In this document: piece after piece, positions 59,484 through 64,000 of the stretch
How positions within the stretch are numbered: the first letter of the stretch is position 1
Layout: each line of letters starts with the position of its first letter
From: Rhinopithecus roxellana
Lineage: Eukaryota > Chordata > Mammalia > Primates > Cercopithecidae
Reading direction: 5' to 3'
Assembly (NCBI RefSeq): GCF_007565055.1
Contig: NC_044554.1
Coordinates: 21,058,921 to 21,122,920 of the forward strand
Length of the DNA: 64,000 bases
The notes under the pieces: model-generated
What the model was told of the DNA's origin: nothing
The model's database searches: none
Seen by the model: only the letters and a program-made list of their open reading frames with translations
Translations under genes and position numbers: made by a program

Positions 59484-62400
59484 AATAATAATAATATAAT
59501 CATGGTTATAAAAATAACAACTTTATTAACTACAGAAAGTTTATAATACAAGTCATAACCACAGTGTTCCCTTTTTTGGGTAAGCATACAGCTATACCAC
59601 TCAATAGGCAGCTTATTAATTTCCTATTTACATAGAAGACAAACAGTCATAACATCCACAGTATTTCATTTTCAGTTTCCTAAAGACAGAAACTTTCTGT
59701 GCAAATGGAAATGAACCTACTTAAAAGTTACACTGTCAAGATACATATGGTCCAAAACATTTTAACTTTTTTTGTATTAGTAAATTCTTAGCTCCAAACT
59801 TAGTTGAATATTGAAAGATAACTTCTTTTTGGACTTTATCATGACAAGTGATTTATTTTAAAATTATGTATTTTAAAAACAAACACCATGTACTTTTACC
59901 AAAATTAATTTTATTTTTTAAATGAGTTTGCCTACATATATAGGATATAATTGATTATAATAGTATGTTTTGAATCTCAGTAAATCGATTTAAGGCTTTT
60001 TAGTATAAGAGCTTATTAAAATTCTTTACCTCATGATCTCTATCTTGCAAAACCAGTATTTCTTTTTAAAAAAGTTTAAAAACAACAACGAAATGCCTAC
60101 AGCAATTTCCCACTTCTTGACAGTGTTCTTTTCAAGAGAATGTTGTGGCTATAACATTCACTTTGTACAGTACCATTGGTACCAACAAGAAATATTCACA
60201 GGAATAAGTGAAATACAATTTTGCTATCACATGCCATTACTGTTAATTTTCTTGCCTTCCAGTGTCTCACACTTTCCATAGTTTGAAACACTTAGATAGC
60301 AAGCAAAAGCCTGTTAATACTAGAAATTGACTCAATAGATTTTACTGAGGACCTGCCCACAGCATATAGGTAAAAGTCATTACACATTTTACAATAAAAT
60401 TAAAGAAGTATACAAAAGGATTATCATTCCTTCTGCACGGCAGAGGCATTATGAAAAATATTTTAGTTTTACACTTCAATTCCTGGTAGACATGAGAAAA
60501 TGTCTGCAATTACAACAGTACATAACCATTACGCAAACAGCCAAACCAAAAATCACATTGAAACCTCTGATTTAAAAAATCCTTTTGTCAATGACACAAA
60601 ATAAAGTGGATAATTGGATTTTAAAAAATGTTTAATAATTTATTCAGCAAAGAACACGTGGTAAACAGTATCTTCCGCCCACAAATAATGATATGACTCT
60701 ACCCTGTTCTATTACCTAAAATAACATGGACCTTGTTCATCTAACTTTCATTGTCAATTCCACCCATGTCCCTCTATCACAAAAGGAGCCTCCCAAAGAG
60801 AGAATTATGTTGTACAGTTTGTTTGATGATTTATTGGTGGTATTGTTTTTAGCCTTTAATAAAATGAAAAATACTGGGCTCAAAATATCTAAATACTTAG
60901 CTGCATCTTGTATATAGCTAATCTTTGTCTGTATTTCCAGGAAATTTAGAGAAAGAGTCATAAAAGAAGTATTTTTAAAATGTGAGTATTTAAAAGGATG
61001 ACAATTTTTATAAAAGTTTTAAAAGTATCATTAATATGCAACAATAAAATTTCACTGGTTCAGCCAGAAGAAACTATGAAATATACTTTATATTTTGGCA
61101 ATATACTCTTGAAATTTCTGGGTGTTCTTATTAAAATGGCGTATTATATAAGGAAAGGAGAGAAATACAATCAGATAAGATGATGGGGACTAGCAACTAG
61201 TTGGATGTCTTTTTGCTTCCACTTTAAGTTTTTGATACCAGCACCTATCTTATTATGAAAAAAAATTGTGTATAAGCATTTCTGGACTTGCCGCCAGAAG
61301 TCCAGTTAGTTCTGTGGACTAAACTCTCCATAAACTTAAAACCATTTTAGTCCAGATTAAACAGTATTCTAAAGAGCTGTTAGGGAATCATTTGGGGACT
61401 TAGCTTTGATAAAAATCACTCAAGAAAACTAAGTCAGAGAAATGGGAATACTGGATTCACACCATTCAAAAAATTATTTTTAAAGATGTTTTGTACAGGA
61501 AGATTTTTGCAAAAATTCAAAGCCTGTTTGTTATTCTATTTCTCAACAATACATGATTTTTAGCTAAAAATGACAAATACAATGATAAATATGATCATTT
61601 GGCTGTTATACAGAACACAAAATTTAAATGTCTATTACATATGGCATTGGGAGTGATCTTTGTAAAATGAAATAAGAAAAAATAAAGATATCTTGATAAA
61701 ATATCTGATTCAACAGATTCCACTGTACTTCAAAAAAAAAAAAAAGAATACAGAGTTTAGACAAACTAGTTTCTTTCCTTTTACAAGTTTTCTTTTACTT
61801 CAAAAAAACTTTATTAGGCTAAACTCTCCAGGTTGAGAAAAGTGTTTTTATTGTTTTCTCCTATATATACTTTAATGCATGACTTGATGAAGGGTATTTA
61901 TAAAACTTTAGAGACATGTAAATTTTCCTCTTAAATTTTTGTAAATTTAAAGGCAGTGAGCTAGAAGTCAATCACAGCAGCAAGTCTTAGAATTAACCTA
62001 TTTAAATACGTTTTTAATGACCAAACAGTTTTAATCTTCTTCAATTAGACACTGATCTGAGCACTTAAGAAATGCTTTAGGAAAGTAGATACACAAATAT
62101 CTTGTGTAAATAAGTGGCCTTAAGTTTGGAGGAAACAAATTACACAAAGAGAACTATTACCCTCTTTCCTTTCAGAATTAGAAACTCCATGAAATAACTA
62201 GGATATTGAATACATGTAAACACCTAGATTAGGTGTTATTTAACCGGGGTGATGGCCACACCTGAAATGTCAACCAAAGAAGATCATCTGCAGATTATAT
62301 ATGGAGAATTAGCTAGTCATTTTGATTTTGCATCATTTTAAAATATTTCTACTGGTCTTTAGAGATTTCTATTTTTTTGAGGTAAAACTATAGGTATATA

Positions 62401-62589
62401 CTTCTAAAATATTTAGGGGTTACATTAGGTACATCATAATTTAAACTGTAGTGCATGCACATGTGTACCTAGGCATGTGTACATGGGTATGTGGTTTTGT
62501 AAAAAGTGTGTTCGTGTACCAGTATTGCAGGATACATGGTGAAGAGAAATGAATGAACTATAACATATAGCATATGAAATGTAATATAA

Positions 62590-62595
62590 TTTAAT
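62590..62595 (-). terminator. HGF: Possible proximal HGF poly(A) signal (ATTAAA)
   Basis: ATTAAA on the minus strand, about 430 bases after the stop codon. It could yield the shorter HGF mRNA with a ~0.45-kb 3'UTR. The match is to a weak variant signal and is not proof of use. Confidence 0.35.
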
Positions 62596-62775
62596 ATAGG
62601 GCTACAATTTAAGGACACAAGGTATAAATTGTTTTGGTGAGGTTAAAATAACATTTCATTTATGGTTTACTCATTATTAAGAAACCAATCTCAGAAAGCA
62701 GCTTAGAGAGATTAATTGATTTTTTTCCCACGAAATCTTTATCCAGCAATTATACCTGTGTGTTTTTTTAATCCA

Positions 62776-62783
62776 TTCAAGTA
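62776..62783 (-). promoter_or_regulatory. HGF: miR-26 seed match in HGF 3'UTR
   Basis: TACTTGAA on the mRNA strand is a full 8-mer complement of the miR-26a/b seed plus the A opposite position 1. It lies about 240 bases after the stop, so it would be in both long and short mRNAs. miR-26 targeting of HGF has been reported as far as I recall. The site itself is what is seen. Confidence 0.6.
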
Positions 62784-63023
62784 TCTTCAGGAGATATGTT
62801 ACTACACTTGCATGTACCTTAATTCACTTCAACACTGACAAAATAACACTGACAAACAAAACAACAGAAAACACCCATAAACATTAATGAGAATTTTAAC
62901 AAACATGACTCTCCAGTAGTTGTCTTAGGATTGTTGTAAGTGACACTTTTAATTCCACATTCTCTGAAATCTTCATGTAAAAGACAGTTGTATTGTTGGG
63001 TGCTTCAGACACACTTACTTCAG

Positions 63024-63200
63024 CTATGACTGTGGTACCTTATATGTTAAAATAATTTTGTGTATCCATTTTGCATAATATGCTACTCGGACAAAAATAC
63101 CAGGACGATTTGGAATGGCACATCCACGGCCGGGAACAATGACACCAAGAACCATTCTCATTTTATGTTGCTCACAAACAAGTGGGCCACCATAATCCCC
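63024..63200 (-). CDS. HGF: Hepatocyte growth factor, last coding exon (C-terminal 58 residues)
   Basis: Read on the minus strand from the acceptor, the exon opens in phase 0 with GDYGGPLVCEQ, continues through VPGRGCAIPNRPGIFVRVAY, and ends KIILTYKVPQS followed by TAG (63024-63026). This is the end of the serine-protease-like beta chain of HGF, the secreted ligand of the MET receptor that drives epithelial growth, motility and morphogenesis. With a 728-residue protein these are residues 671-728, and the Tyr in GDYGGP is position 673, where true trypsin-family proteases have the catalytic Ser. HGF is therefore proteolytically dead and uses this domain to bind MET. The remaining exons lie to the right, outside the window. 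No frameshift or premature stop is present. MST1 and plasminogen are the nearest relatives, but KVPQS and GDYGGP are specific to HGF. Confidence 0.97.
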   Translation of the reverse strand, partial: GDYGGPLVCEQHKMRMVLGVIVPGRGCAIPNRPGIFVRVAYYAKWIHKIILTYKVPQS

Positions 63201-64000
63201 CTAGAAGTAAGACATACAAAAACAAAGTATTATTAGGAATTTAAACAACAGTTCATTAACATTATCGCATATAGATTTGCATCTCAGAGATATATACAGA
63301 AAAAGAGAATAACTGCAACTGAAATATGAAGATATAAAAATTAGTGTACTAGACCATTTGTTGACTTTCTACTGAATTAGCCAAGACTGAGATAATACAA
63401 AGTTTAAAGTGTTCTATTATGTGTAGTATTCTCCTAAAATGACTTGCCTTTTCCAAAATAGTCAATCATCCTTTTAAGTGTGCTCTGCCTTTGTTGGATG
63501 CAGACTAACATATAACCATTGGTACCTATTTAATAAGGTAGATTTTATATTTATTTCAATCTTCTTATGTTCAATATAGAAAATTTGGAACATGTGGAAA
63601 AATACAAGTAAAAAAGAAAATAACTTGTAATCATATAATCTTAATAATTAAACTGCATTATATTTTATCTTATTTCTAAACCTTTTTTTATTTGCCTCAC
63701 CCAATCCTGCCCCAGATGATTTTAACAAGTTAAATAAAAAACTTGTAGTCAATAAAATAATTCTGTTAATTGAAATTGCTTTTCCAAGCAAGGAATATTC
63801 CTCCACTTACTGCTGGTATTAGTAATTAATATAGTTATATTTATATTTTATACCCTCCTTTCTGTAGGATGTCCTGTGATTTCATGGCATTTCTTATATG
63901 GTAAGCCTGTTGCATCGTCAGATAGAGATAGATAAAAGATTAACAGATAGCTTTACTTGTGTTATATATATATACATTCATATATTCATCTATGGTTTTA
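63201..64000 (-). other. HGF: HGF last intron, 3' part
   Basis: The acceptor is the AG at 63201-63202 (minus strand …TGTCTTACTTCTAG), preceded by a T-rich tract. No further exon is seen up to the window edge. A small GATA/TATATA simple repeat lies at 63917-63976. Confidence 0.88.

Larger units (their letters stand above)
59455..63023 (-). other. HGF: HGF 3' untranslated region (predicted extent)
   Basis: Begins directly after the HGF stop codon and runs leftwards. About 3.57 kb to the AATAAA at 59478-59483, which agrees with my recollection that the main HGF mRNA is about 6 kb. No Alu, L1 or LTR interrupts it, in contrast to the DNA on its left. It is AU-rich, with an 8-mer match for miR-26 (TACTTGAA, minus strand, 62776-62783), a 7-mer match for the miR-15/16 family (TGCTGCT, 61976-61982) and a Pumilio-type TGTAAATA (59625-59632). 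The left boundary is inferred from the poly(A) signal only. Confidence 0.75.

Noticed and set aside
63201..64000. HGF penultimate exon
   Set aside because: No CCATGTGAG|GT donor or matching coding sequence on the minus strand in this stretch, so it must lie beyond the window.

Overview
The window is nuclear DNA from a primate, most likely an Old World monkey. It is AT-rich and dense in Alu and L1 elements. The youngest Alus (561-865, 25973-26281, 32133-32441) carry the cercopithecoid AluY signature: 'GGCTCAAGCC' near the 5' end and 'GATCCGGCCACTGC', or its CpG-decayed form, near the 3' end. The youngest L1 (20647-21589) has the 3'UTR type I associate with Old World monkey L1s. The genus cannot be resolved by eye.

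There is one protein-coding gene, at the right end on the minus strand: the terminal exon of HGF (hepatocyte growth factor). It holds the last 58 codons (63024-63200), a splice acceptor at 63201-63202, part of the preceding intron (63201-64000), and a long 3'UTR that probably runs to about 59.455 kb. The coding piece starts with GDYGGP, the protease active-site motif with Ser replaced by Tyr, and ends in KVPQS.

Everything left of about 59.4 kb is the non-coding region downstream of HGF. I see no other gene, tRNA, rRNA or CpG island. It is layered repeat sequence: ancient MIR, L2 and L1M remnants; MaLR and other LTRs near 1.5, 18, 24.5-25.3, 27.7-28.3, 29.2-29.7, 33.0-33.5, 36.7-37.2, 44.3-45.2 and 46.0-46.4 kb; primate L1s (4.0, 18.1-22.2, 57.1-57.6 kb); and about 15 Alu copies or fragments.

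The most interesting structures are: (1) a 5'-truncated L1 with two poly(A) tails separated by about 134 bp of non-L1 DNA, all inside one 15-bp target-site duplication, the hallmark of L1 3' transduction; (2) an Alu at 46.4-46.96 kb with a 128-bp internal segment present three times; (3) a tail-less Alu fragment at 58.28-58.38 kb that shares private variants with the Alu 1.5 kb upstream, suggesting local copying; (4) a hairpin of about 80 nt with an 18-bp perfect stem at 17454-17532; (5) several further short perfect inverted repeats near 16.9, 38.2-38.4 and 42.1 kb. I found no evidence for a wholly new gene system.
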